A stretch of DNA of 64,000 nucleotides, taken from Megalobrama amblycephala (Eukaryota; Chordata; Actinopteri; Cypriniformes; Xenocyprididae). The stretch lies in the NCBI RefSeq assembly GCF_018812025.1, contig NC_063050.1, positions 9,512,112 through 9,576,111 of the forward strand, in the 5' to 3' direction. A program made the position numbers and the translations under genes. Below the pieces are notes generated by a model, which saw only the letters and a program-made list of their open reading frames with translations, was not told where the DNA came from and made no database searches. Positions 33,296 through 44,772 of the stretch are shown here, piece by piece; position 1 is the first letter of the stretch, and each line of letters begins with the position of its first letter.

Positions 33296-34690
33296 GGGGT
33301 CTCATTTATAGAGTGTGCGTACACACAAAACGGGGCTGGAAATGTGCATACACCAGTTCCCACGCAAAGGTTGTGATCTATAAAAAACAAACTTGACGGG
33401 AGAATGTGCACACCTTTAAGCAAACATCGAGCTGTGCATACAAACATTTTGGAGACAGCAGTTTGGCGACACCGATGGTGAGCTGAGGGACTGATGGCAG
33501 ATGAAGGAAAACCACTTTAAATCCTCATTATGAGTCATAATCATAAATACAGTGCATGTTCACAATAACAGTTTAAATAAATACAAGAATGATTTAAACT
33601 TGCATGGAAACTCACGTTTTCATTTTGATATACACATTTACATTAATGTTACACTTTCACTAATGGCGATAAGCACTGAAATTACATTACGCAGTCATTA
33701 CGAAGAAGTTAATCAAACGTGACATGAATTTACATAGTAGATGTGCTACTTTCTATCACTTTTCCTGTGAGACGCTGCTTTAATGACAGCTAGGAGCATA
33801 ATAATACCTCTTTAAACTACACTGCAGATGTTATACAAAATATTTTAGCGAGAACGACGATCGATGCACACTTAACTTTGATATTATGGAATACACTGCT
33901 GGATTCGGTGGTCGAACGGTCCATTGATTTCAATGATAATAGCTTACTAAACCGCAGCTGTACGGTGGTGTTCGTGTGAAGGATCTTCAAACAATTACCA
34001 CTGTATATGAAGGATACAATTTGAGGAAAACGGAAAGATTTGCATGTTTCCTTTTTAAAATACTTCAGTGAAGCACCGAGAAAGACAATTGTATTTACAC
34101 TGCAATAAATAAGTAGGCATATCTGTTTCCACTAAAAAATATAGCCTATAAACTTCCTAAAAGATATGTTCACCTTATCAGCAAAACCGCATAAATTTGA
34201 TTTGAATTGTTTAAAACAATTAAAATACTATTTGGCCAGTGGAAATGAATGAATCAATTCTATTCTATTCTAAAACCTTTATCTTAAGTATTTAATACAA
34301 TTTTGTTTTTGTGCATATTTTGATATATTTATTCTAAAATATAAGAATATTGGATGATTTTTAGCAATGTAATGTGTATGGCACAAATGTTAACCATGGT
34401 GTCACGTGGATGGGAACATGCATGGAAATGATATGCAGATGAGGTTATGCATAGTAAAACTAGGCGTCATAAGCTCCATATATGGTGATTTCGGGGAGGA
34501 GACAGGGTGGAGATGCACGTACGCACAATCTTCCACTGACTGAGATTTATAAAAGGGATTTGTGCGCAGGATCTGGCGTACGCATGGTTTTATAAATCTG
34601 ATTTTTTTTTGTGCATACACAGAATCTAGCTTTTGCGCGTACGTACACTTTTAGGATGAAATCTATGCAAAGTTTTATAAATGAGACCCC
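33296..34690. mobile_element. TIR element with GGGGTCTCATTTATA ends
   Basis: The 15-base ends are perfect inverted repeats. Related words repeat subterminally (gtgtgcgtac, gcgcgtacgtacac, gatttataaaagggat). The 1.4-kb interior lacks coding sequence. I found no convincing target duplication. Confidence 0.75.
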
Positions 34691-34940
34691 AGATCAATTA
34701 AATCTCAATGATCCAGTCACAGCGGTTCTCAAGTTATCAACACACTGAAACTGTCCTACTTAAATAAGGCAATTACTGGAAGTAATATGATCCTCAGAGC
34801 ATGGTGTGCAGAGAATTTGACTGATGAAATGAAAATAAAGCTACTGTAATAATCAAATGCACAAGGATAGGAAACATGTTTTAAATTGTTATTATGACTT
34901 AAAAACATTTAATTGAACCAAACTGTTCATAAGAATCACT

Positions 34941-35825
34941 TTGGCCCCATTTACACTGCACGGTTCAAATGACCCAATTCCAATTTTTCCTCCCATGTGG
35001 CACAGATCGGATATGAGTCACAACCGTGTAAGCAGGAAAAAAGCGCATGGATTCCGATTTTCACAGATCGGTTTCAGGCCTCATTCATGGTTATAAATCA
35101 GATATGAATCGGATACGGGCGTTTGCGCCTGCAGTGTAAGCGGACAGATCGGATATTCCCCTGTAAATGCGACTCCTGCGTAATTGAAAAGTGAGGGGTT
35201 TTTTATTTTTCGCGGTACAGACATACCTATAACAAATGGAGCATCTCTAGTTGACTGGTAGATCACACTGAGTGCTCGTTGCCGTGGTTGTCAGTGATGA
35301 CGGCTCGTGCACAGATGTGCGCTTCAGTCCCGTTGTGGAGACTAACTATTCGTTCCATTGAAACCACAAAATGAAAAGCAGCACACAAACTTGCAATATG
35401 AAATTACAATCACTGATGAACGCATTGGTTTTAATGACAAAAAACTAGTATAGGATGGCAGATTCGAGCCCATGAAGCTGTGAATATCTACCCGTACCCG
35501 AGTATTCAACTCGCACGCTTCCAGCTGAGCTGTGTACGTATACCGTCATGAAGAATTTGTATTACTTTTCAGGTAGGGATGTAACTATTGCATTAAAAGG
35601 GTTTCTATATGAATTCATGTCAATAAATTAAGCTCAGTGTACCATTGAAATTGATTTGTGATGTCATATAGGCTATTTTTGGTACGTTTCGCCAAGTGCA
35701 GTGTAAAAAGGAGACATCGGATACAGGTCACTTTTAAAAGAAGTGTAAGCACGTTGTCCAAAAAAAACGGAAATGGTCAAAAGATCGGATCTGTGCATTA
35801 AGACTTGCAGTGTAAATGCGGCCTT
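34941..35825. mobile_element. TIR element with CATTTACACTGCA ends
   Basis: The left end ttggccccatttacactgca and the complement of the right end, aaggccgcatttacactgca, agree at 17 of 20 positions. Repeated words gatcggatatgagt and cagatcggat lie near both ends. Probably a non-autonomous DNA transposon; no target duplication is certain. Confidence 0.7.
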
Positions 35826-36136
35826 AATGAAAACAGAAAATTTAGGTATTATTTAATTGGAAATAATTGTAATTGGAAAAATGCATTAAAAAAATTCAGT
35901 GTCAGTCTTCATTTGCCTCACGATTTTTTTTACAATTCAGAGGGTAACGATTAGATTATAAATTAATTCATAATTCATCTTTTCCTCCAATTTTTTGATT
36001 AATAATAATTATTATATTAATAATCACAATATAGTTCAAAAATACAAATGACAAAAAGTAGAACAAATACAATATAAGAAAGAAACTTTGAAATTAATAA
36101 TGAAATTGTGCTTCACTTTTTTCATTTTACAGAAAT

Positions 36137-36310
36137 TAAAGGGGTAGTTCACCCAAAAATGAAAATTTTGTCATCATTTACTCACCCTCAGGTTGTTCCA
36201 AACCTGTATACATTTCTTTGTACTGCTGAACACAAAGGAAGATATTTTGAAGAAAGTTTTTAACCAGGCTGCTTTGGGACACCATTGCCTTCCATAGTAG
36301 GAAATACAAC
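36137..36310 (+). repeat. Abundant fish repeat (aaaggggtagttcaccc...)
   Basis: The consecutive words aaaggggtagttcacccaaa, aatgaaaattttgtcatcat and ttactcaccctcaggttgtt belong to a repeat I recall as extremely common in teleosts. Another fragment in the opposite orientation is at 18850-18912. Confidence 0.7.
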
Positions 36311-36543
36311 ATAGTAGGAAATAAATACTATTGAAGCCAAAGGTGGCCCAAAGCATATTAAGTGGATTAATTCAGTGTATTAATTGTAAATAAATTGATT
36401 GTTATTAAAAATGAAAAAAGTTTTTCAGTCCAGAGCAGTGAGTGATTCCCTCTTATCTTTTGTTGTTTGATTAACATTAATGACAAAGACAGCAGGAGGT
36501 TTATTATATTAAGGCCTAATGCACAGATCTAATATAATGCTAC

Positions 36544-36850
36544 TGTTACGCATTCCCAGCTTTGTGTACCATGTGTTTTTGTTATTTTGGTTTGGTTGGT
36601 AGTCCTTTTGTAGTTTTTCTTGTTGATTAGTTCCCTGATTTGTTGATTAGTTCCCAGGTTTGTTTTGTCATCCTGTTAGCCCTTGTGTATTTAAACCCCA
36701 GTGTTTTCTGTATTCTTGGTCAGGTCATGTCCTTGTGTGGGTGTTTTTGTTGGTGATCTCAGTTCTGCTCCTGGTGTTCAGTGTCGCTTGTTGTGTTTCC
36801 TGGTGTTTTTGTTTTATTTTGGACAAGTGAAGAATCTGAAGAACGATTCA
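36544..36850 (+). mobile_element. Possible truncated LTR
   Basis: The sequence starts TGTTACGCATTCCCAGC, has a TATA-like gtatttaaacccc near 36688 and a T/G-rich stretch typical of fish LTR U3-R regions. I find neither a matching end nor target duplications, so this is tentative. Confidence 0.3.
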
Positions 36851-37015
36851 ACGAACGATTCAAGCGCATCCATATTTGTACGAGTACAAGTACATGAGCT
36901 TGGTATCAGTCCCGATCAATTTCCATTGACTATTTCCATTACATCGAGAACAAATGTCACATTCGGTTATAATGATTTGTGACAGCATTTTGTTAATTAT
37001 TTTAAAACTATTTAC

Positions 37016-37474
37016 CTCAGTATCTCCAGGTGACAGTTTGGACTCTTCAGTCCATCAGAAAGAAGCTTCACTCCTGAATCCTGTAGATCATTGTTACTCA
37101 GGTCCAGCTCTCTCAGGAAGGAGTTTGAGGATTGTAGAACTGATGACAAACTCTCACAACACTGAGCAGTGAGATTACATATGGAAAATCTGAACAATAA
37201 AAAAAAAGTAACTGCCTACAGAATCAATCTTAGCAGTGTGTTTTTAAATAATTAACTTAATGGAAAATAAATAAATAAATAAAGCATTTAAACTCTAACC
37301 TCAGTATCTCCAGCTGACAGTTTGGACTTTTTATTCCATCAGAAAGAAGCCTCACTCCTGAATCCTGTAGATCATTGTTACTCAGGTCCAGCTCTTTCAG
37401 GAAGGAGTTTGAGGATTGTAGAACTGATGACAAACTCTCACAACACTGAGCAGTGAGATTTACAGCACTGTAGC
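37016..37474 (-). CDS. Two NLR leucine-rich repeat exons, one with a 1-base insertion
   Basis: The exon 37189-37016 is 174 bp and intact ([20 protein letters not shown], then [20 protein letters not shown]). The exon 37474-37300 is 175 bp: the usual tgtaatctcact reads tgtaaatctcact, adding one base and shifting the frame just after the acceptor. Otherwise the two are closely similar (both [20 protein letters not shown]) and are probably tandem duplicates. They follow the NACHT exon and begin the LRR array of the locus. Confidence 0.8.
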
Positions 37475-37841
37475 CTGTGTAGCGAACACAACAATCAGTG
37501 ATAACAATGCTTATTATGTAGTGTTTATAATCTAGAGCATAGATAACTTTGAATGAACCTTTGAATGTAGCGATGTAAGCAAAGCAAAAACAATTTTCAT
37601 AAAACATCAAACATGTAATTTTTTAATTTATGATACAATTATGAATAATAAAAAGGGTAAAACTCAGGTTCAACTTGTCTGATGGTGGAGACACTTTGGC
37701 ATTTAATATCACACACATTGATTTACATTTACATTTAATTTTTTCTGAACTGTCTAGGCCAACAAGTCATCCATGTTAAAAAGAAGTCCCAACTACAAAA
37801 GACCAAAAGTGCATATAAATGAATGTAAAGAAGACTCTTAC

Positions 37842-39662
37842 AGTGGCTTTTCGTTGTGTTTTTGATCACTGGCAGCAGTCTTATCACTGCTTCATCAGAT
37901 CTTCTGTATTTCTGCAAGTTCAAACTTCTCTTGAGTCTCTTCTGACATCAGGAGCACAAACACCAGACCAGACCACTGAGCAGAGGAGAGAATTATGTGC
38001 TGAAAGATTTCCTGAGCTCAGGTTCTTTCTGGAATTTCCTCCACAAAATCATCTTTCAGTTCACTCAGACAGTGGAAGAGATTGATGGTCCTCTCCACAG
38101 ATTTCTCCATTCTCTATTGTTCTGTTTTGATATAGTCAACAGTGCTTTTTCATGTTTCTCTGTTTTGAGTTTCCAGGCCTGGCACTAATTCCTTCAGGTC
38201 ACTCTGATTGGACTCCAGAGAGAGACCCAGGAAGGAACCGGAGGAAAAGGTCCAGGTGTCCATTCTTGCTTTGTAAAGCCTTGTTGATCGCAGCCCTTAT
38301 GAAGCTGAAACTGTGTCTTTCCGGACAGTTTCCATCTCAGTTTTTCTCTCAGGGATTGAAAAAGCAGCTTTGCTTTCTCATCTATTGCTAATCAAAAACA
38401 CATAGAGAGCAGCAAGGAATTCCTGGATGCTGAGATGAACGAAGCTGTAAACGTTTCTTGCTGAAACAGCTTTTTCCTCCTGAAAGATCTGAGTGCATAA
38501 CCCAGAGAACACCGACCCTTCACTGACATCTAGTTCCACATTCCTCAAGATCTTCTTTGTAGAAAATCAGATTTCCTTTCTCCAGCTGTTGAAAGGCCAG
38601 TTTCCCAAGCTTCAGAATAATCTCATCAAAAGACCTGGCATCTGGCTTTAGGTTCAGGGTCCATCACGTGTATTTTGCTGTTCATCTGTTGCTGCTGAGT
38701 AAGTAAGAAGCTTGTGTACATCCCTGTGAGAGTTGTGGGTGTTTTGTCATTGCTCTCTTCGAGCCAGTAGAGGCTGAAGAACAGTGAGAGAGATCCAGCA
38801 GAAGAACGGGGATGTGGCACATGATGTACAGGCTCCTGGATTTCCTGATATGACAGATGATGTTTCCAGCAACCTCAGGACTGCTGTTTTTGTTGAAGTA
38901 TTGCTCTTTCTGCTCATCGTTGAATCCTCGTACCTCTGTCACCTGATCAATGTAGTTTCGGGGTATCAGACCGGCTGCTGCTGGTCTGGATGTGATCCAG
39001 ATGAGAGCAGAGGGAACCAGATGTGTCTTAATGAGGTTTGTTATTATCTTACTCAATGTTGTTTTTTCTTTAACATCTGTAAATCCGTCATCCTCTTTAA
39101 AGTTCAAAGGGAAGCGACATTCATCCAGCCCATCAAAGATGAACATGATTTTACCGTCACCATCAGGAAGAGAGGGCAGTTCTTCAGGACTACTAAAAAA
39201 GTATTTGTTAAGAAGTCCTATAAGACTGTACTCTTCTTTAATCAAATTCAGTCTACGGAATGGAAGAGGGAAAATTAAGGCAATATCCTGATTTTCTGTT
39301 CCTATCAGCCCAGTCAAGGATGAATTTATTGATGGAGACTGTTTTTCCTACCCCTGCGATGCCCATCGTCAACACTTTTTTGTTTTGTTGACCGTTATGG
39401 ACTTTAAAAATGTTATTGCACTGGATTGGTGTGTCCTTGGCATCAAATTGTTTGAATTCGATCTGTCTCACCTCATGTTCACTCACTATTCCTCCAGTCT
39501 CATTCTCCACCACATATAGATCAGTGTAAATATTGTTCAGGTATTTCTGATGACCAGTCTGAGAATTACCAACCAATATTCGTTCATACTCCTGTTTTAC
39601 TTTGAGCTTCAGTCTGAGGCTGATCTCATGAAGAGCAGCTGTACTGTCCTCTGCAGCTGAGC
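37842..39662 (-). pseudogene. FISNA-NACHT exon of the NLR, frameshifted
   Basis: The acceptor (tttctcaaag) is at 39663 and the donor (ccact|gtaaga) follows 37842. FISNA is seen as YLNNIYTDLYVVENETGGIV. NACHT shows Walker A VLTMGIAGVGKT, Walker B KIMFIFDGLDECRFPL and ALIWITSRPAAAGLIP, the residues of a working NTPase. The helical region follows ([40 protein letters not shown]). To follow the protein the frame must change near 39300, 38815, 38760, 38650, 38545 and 38210, and stops occur after FLISNR. In intact relatives this exon is one open frame of about 600 codons that drives nucleotide-dependent oligomerisation. This copy cannot encode it as written. Confidence 0.85.
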
Positions 39663-39669
39663 CTTTGAG

Positions 39670-40040
39670 AAAGAGGGAAAATGTCAGCAAAAAGCAATCA
39701 GTTTTTAAATAAAATAATAAATCTTAAAATAAATAATAAATCTTTATGTAAATTCTAATCTAGTCTGCAATTCTTTTTACAAAAAATAACTATCGCACTT
39801 GACATTTGATATTCAACAGTGTTTTGATCTGCCAGCATTGAGACCATTGTACTGTATGTGAACTGACCTGAGCTGGATGATGACATCACTGTTTACTCCA
39901 GTGCTGATATAAACATAAATTAACTGAATTCATAACTATTCTTCCTTACATCAAAATGAATCAATACTGAATTTACTTAAGCTGGACAATGACACCATTT
40001 TCTTATACACCAGTTATTACTGTAAAGCTGCTGTAAAGCT
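39670..40040. other. Intron sequence with no supported feature
   Basis: AT-rich sequence between the NACHT exon acceptor and an L2 tail; nothing else was recognised. Confidence 0.4.
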
Positions 40041-40044
40041 GCTG

Positions 40045-40095
40045 TAACACAATCTGCATTGTAAAAAGCGCTGTATAAATAAAGGTGACTTGACC
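40045..40095 (+). mobile_element. L2 LINE 3' tail
   Basis: acacaatctgcattgtaaaa, agcgctgtataaataaaggt and gacttgacc repeat the 3' end of the L2 family, without coding sequence. Confidence 0.7.
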
Positions 40096-40429
40096 ACACG
40101 TGTGGTAACCTGAAAACTGTGCTTCTAACTCATTTAAATGAATCACACTCATACTGTAACAGTGTTTAAATGCAGTCTTACACAGACTGCTTAAGTTGAC
40201 TACATATGCGGTCATTGAAATGCCTTAACTCATGTTAACTCGCATACACACCTTGTAGGGGTGGGTGATAAAAATCTTCACGATATGAATGATTTTATTT
40301 TCACACTAACAAATATATATATATATGCAACAGAGTTTAAAAATATTATTGTTAAATTCAGCATAAATTGGGAAACTCCATTGGCTGTTGCGTCACTCGC
40401 GTTAGTGCACATGATATTGCGGGGCGGAG

Positions 40430-41165
40430 CTGTATAATCAGAGTCTAATAGCTCGTCCTGCTGGTAAGTTGCATCAATGTTTGCTCCGTCTTAATAATTA
40501 AGTCTGGATAATTTTCAAGCCCAAGTCTGAACTATAAACCACACAAAAGTTTACTTATTTTGTCTGTTAACTCCTAGTTGTGTTAATCGAGTCAAATATG
40601 TGTTATTTGTGACTATACGATGAAAAGTGTGTTAATTGGCCTGATTGTGATCTCCAAACTTCTGTTTATTTCATTTAAGACGTTATATGCGACATCGATG
40701 CGCTGTATGCTGTATTCTGATAAGCCTTTTAGTGCTGTTTTCCCAGGTATGTGTTTTATTCGAGTTTTGTCGTGTTCTATGTTAAAATATTAGCCCCAGC
40801 TGAGTGTTAGCTATTAGCACATGTGTGCTCTAAGCTCACATGTGCTCTGCTCTGTAACTGCGCCATCTAAGGGCTGCGTTCTTCTTTCCTCAATTCATTT
40901 ATATAAAATATGTAAAATGATGGTTACTTGAGATTATATTTTCACTGTATTAATGTGAATTGTCTGTATTAGTGTTTTATATTTTATTTTCATGGATGTA
41001 TGCTTTATTAAGAATTTTTCCACTATATGTTCACGCTCGATTTGAGAAAATGTATATAATCAGAGTCTTGTAGCTCGTCCTGCTGACGTTAAATGCGACA
41101 TCGATGCTCTGTATTCTGATAAGCCTTTTGGTGCCATTTTCCCAGTTTTGTCTTGCCCCAGATAC
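40430..41165 (+). repeat. Local duplication of two short blocks
   Basis: Block one (taatcagagtcta/ttgtagctcgtcctgctg) occurs near 40435 and 41055. Block two (gcgacatcgatgc, then tgtattctgataagcctttt) occurs near 40688-40750 and 41095-41145. The order is kept but the spacing differs, so a segment was duplicated and the second copy shortened. Confidence 0.6.
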
Positions 41166-41438
41166 AGTAAAGCAACCCCGAGTGACCATCCATCTGATCT
41201 CCATGTGATTTTATTCCATCTACACACACACACACAGTCACACATATATATTATATATATATAATTATTTTTGCTTAAGGTTGTAACAATTTAAATATTT
41301 TTATTTACATTTAAATTACATTAAATAATACCATTTAATTTAACCTTTTAATTTAACCTTTTAATGTAATTCTCAACACCAATTTAATCCGATATCGCTA
41401 CCAGCCTAACTAACATAATTAAAAATGTTCTTGGCTCT

Positions 41439-41856
41439 TGTTATGATTACCGTCTGTTCCTGTCTCTTCCCGGACTACATTCCCCATCATTCTCTCTGCC
41501 AGTCACATTCACACGCTTCACACTAATCACCACACCCAGCTGCAGCTCATTACCAGGACTATAAAGGACTTTCACTCACACCACCTCACCGCAAAGTCTT
41601 GATTATCCTGTGTGTCAATTCCAAGAGTGATCCTGTGTTTACCCTGTTTCCCTGTCTGTTCCTGCCTTTGACCCTTGCCTTGTTATCCTGTTCCGTGATT
41701 GATATCTGCCCGCCTTTGACCATTGCCTGTATTTTGACCACGATTCTGCCTGTTCCTTGTGATTCCTGTTTGCTTCTGTCTGACCCTGCCTGTAAGACCA
41801 CTCTAACTTCAATAAAGCTCGCAGATGGATCTTACCATGAGTCCCGCATCGGTACA
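41439..41856 (+). mobile_element. Solo LTR with GCTCT target duplication
   Basis: This 418-bp unit starts TGTTATGATTACC and ends TCGGTACA. It has a TATA-like gactataaagg near 41560 and aataaag near 41812, and is flanked by GCTCT on both sides (41434-41438, 41857-41861). It is the remnant of a retrotransposon after LTR-LTR recombination, sitting in an intron of the NLR locus. It is a different family from the LTRs at 21.5 and 23.6 kb. Confidence 0.85.
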
Positions 41857-41864
41857 GCTCTCAG

Positions 41865-42680
41865 GCAGAGTAAGAGTATTGAATTGAGTTCTTTTTCATG
41901 GCTTACTGCACTTGAACGGTTTAAAATCACAAACCACATAGCCTAAAACTCATGCAAGTGATGAGCTTTTGCTGTATACAAAGTCACGTGAGTGTAACCC
42001 TGATAGATAACCACAAAATCTCTATTGATTGACAAAGTTCAATGGTATATCCCCCACCCCAACACCTTGGTTTCAATTCAAAAGTTTGTACAATATTTTC
42101 TAATTCCTTCCAGAGCATTCAGTGGATAGACTCATTTTAAGCCAATATGTTATTAAACGCTTTTCTGATATATTAAACCATTAACAGCTAGCACATCAAT
42201 TAGGACTCAAGGCTATATTTCCAGCACATTTTGTCCTGCTTAAATTACCCTTTGCATGTTTGATTGCAATCATATCTTGGCAAGTCATTCTGGTGACAGT
42301 GCCACCAACTGGTCAACCTTAATAATTAATTTTATCACAGTATAAAAAGTTTTGATTACTGTAAAGCTTTTAAACCATTGTAAGCTTTTTTTAAAATCAC
42401 CAATTGGGACACTGTTCTATTTTATTTATTTGTTTGGGATCTACCGCAGTTGTGCTCGGCTCTGCAGTTGCTATTAATAATAATGAAAATGCACAACATT
42501 GTTTAAAACTTTATAATAAGTATACAGTAATAAAGTACTTACAAATCATTGACAAATTATTCATAGTTAATATCTCTACACTGTTAATATACAGTATTAA
42601 TAGGCTATAGTCAAATAGTGAGTTGTCCATTCATTGTCACTGTGATTAACCAAATTATTATTGTTTAATTAGCGTATATG
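41865..42680. other. Intron sequence with no supported feature
   Basis: I see no exon, RNA gene or recognised repeat. Confidence 0.4.
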
Positions 42681-42684
42681 TAGA

Positions 42685-43999
42685 GGTAGAAATGAACTAA
42701 TTACAAATACTTTTGTTACAGTGCTTGAGTACATTTTTCAGTTTTTTTCTACTTTCCTGGGTACAATTAAATTGCGGTACTTTTACTCAAGTTGAATAAA
42801 AATAAAGTATTTAGCTTCGCTACATTTATTTTTCACTAAAAGTATAAAGTGCTTTGAAAAAGGTTCAGATGGAGCAACAGGGCATTTGACAGGCACTTTC
42901 AAACCACTGCTGTGGAGCTATGCTCTACCTCTCCGTGCACTTCAGGCAATGACAGACAGATCTGACTTGTTATGAATTGGTGGGGAACCAATCAAAACTT
43001 CCAGTTCATTACTATAGGAACAGCGGATTCCCAGCACATGTTTGGTAGGAAAAAATACTTTGTTTTTTATTATTTTTACTGCCATTTTTCTATTCAGACT
43101 GCTTTAGTACCTCATTTTTTATCAAACCTCTCAGTCTCTTGTTTACCTTTAACATTTAAATGATCTTATGTAGACTTACTTTTTAAAATTAGTAATCAAA
43201 CAATTGATTCTGGCAACAGGGATAGCTAGTATATTTGCTTAACATAGTGGCAAACATGACAATTATGAGATTAATATTCCGTTTCGCTCCAAAATATACA
43301 AAATTAGAGTATGCTCCAAAATCACTATCAGTCGTGTTTAAAATAATGAGCTTCTGTAGTCCCATGTGTCACAGTCACCATCTTGTTCCGTTTGTTTTGA
43401 TTGTGCTTCTTTGCTCTCAGTTCCCGCCACTCATCATTCACCATGGACACTATTACCCTCACACAACTGTGTAGCATATGCACACGTATCAGGATAATCA
43501 GTAAACTTTGGAATGTTCAGAACGCTTTTAGCATGCTGGACTGGGTTGTAAAACCTCATCTCGGCTCCGAACAGTCTGCCAAAGATGAGCCCTGTATTCG
43601 TAGTTTGCATATATTAAACACATTATTCACGCTCGATTGTTCTGTTTGTTCTTTCAACTGAAGACCAAGTCACTTTAACGTTTTTCGATCGTTTTATGCT
43701 TTGATGCTATAATAGCAAGTTATCTCATGGCCAGAGAATAACTCCGTTCATAATATTCTATGAGAAGCAGCGGTTTGCTGGACGAGCTGGTAGTTTCCCT
43801 AAATAATTATTGAACCTGAACTAATCACATATATAATCAATTATAATTCGTTGTAATTGATTTACAATATATGTTTAATTCCCCCTTGGGTCGGTATGTG
43901 CATAATGATTCAAAAAACCTTATGAATTATTATATTCATATTCCACCCATAAATTGATTAATAACGCTACCATTATCATTACAACTGTTTGTTATTTGC

Positions 44000-44032
<33 letters not shown>

Positions 44033-44510
44033 ATATATATATTACACATCATAGCAGTCATGTGTTTATTGTAAATGTTTCACCAGTCAAATGTCTCTAT
44101 CATGTTATTCAGCTGTAGAGATAGTTGATGTTCATAAGGGATTTAACGTTTTAACTGGAATGTCACTTAATACTTCTACAAGTCTCAGATGTAGATTTTC
44201 AGCGAAAGCACCCTCCGCCTTCCAGTATGAATGAAACAGACCTTACAGAGAGCTTAGTGCTCATGTCACCTCATTTTGGGTAAAAACAGAAAATAATACT
44301 AAAGTACTTTGTAACACAGTAACTTGAGTAGTTTTTCAGCAAACTAATTATTTTTAATTAACTTATTAAATTATATTTAACTACGTATTTGTAGTACTTC
44401 TACTTGTTAAGACTTATTAAGAGTAATATTACTTTTTAGTACTTCTACTTGTACTCAAGTAATTAATTTCTTAAGTAGCAATACTTTTACTTAAGTAAAA
44501 AATGATTAAA
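42685..44510. mobile_element. Probable old DNA transposon with inverted subterminal repeats
   Basis: The left side (taattacaaatacttttgtt, gcggtacttttactcaagtt) and the right side (tacttctacttgtactcaag, caatacttttacttaagtaa) share ACTTTTACTTAAGTA-like words in inverse order. The interior has no transposase frame. The boundaries are uncertain, and the sequence after the LINE at 47983 (ttaagtaatgtatacttcaa) may be its displaced right end. Confidence 0.4.
43999..44043. repeat. (TA)n microsatellite
   Basis: Two (TA) runs joined at a TT dinucleotide, forming one palindromic AT block of about 45 bp. Confidence 0.95.
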
Positions 44511-44772
44511 TTATGTTTATTTATGCTTTGGTAAGAATTTATTAACTGTAAATTATCACTTTAGATTAGATCACACATATACATGTACACACACATACAC
44601 ACATATATGGGGCGATCGAACATTCATTTTGTACAGTATAAAAACCATTACGCCAATGGAGAGTCTGTTAATATTAATATATGAAGAGTATAGTTTATAT
44701 ACAATATATAAATTTATGAATAAACTGTAAACTAAGTTTGTTAATAATTTGTAAGTAGTGCAATTTACTTCC

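Noticed and set aside
41060..41245. Minus-strand frame MCDCVCVCRW... as an exon
   Set aside because: It overlaps a short CA repeat and a local duplication and shows no splice or family evidence.
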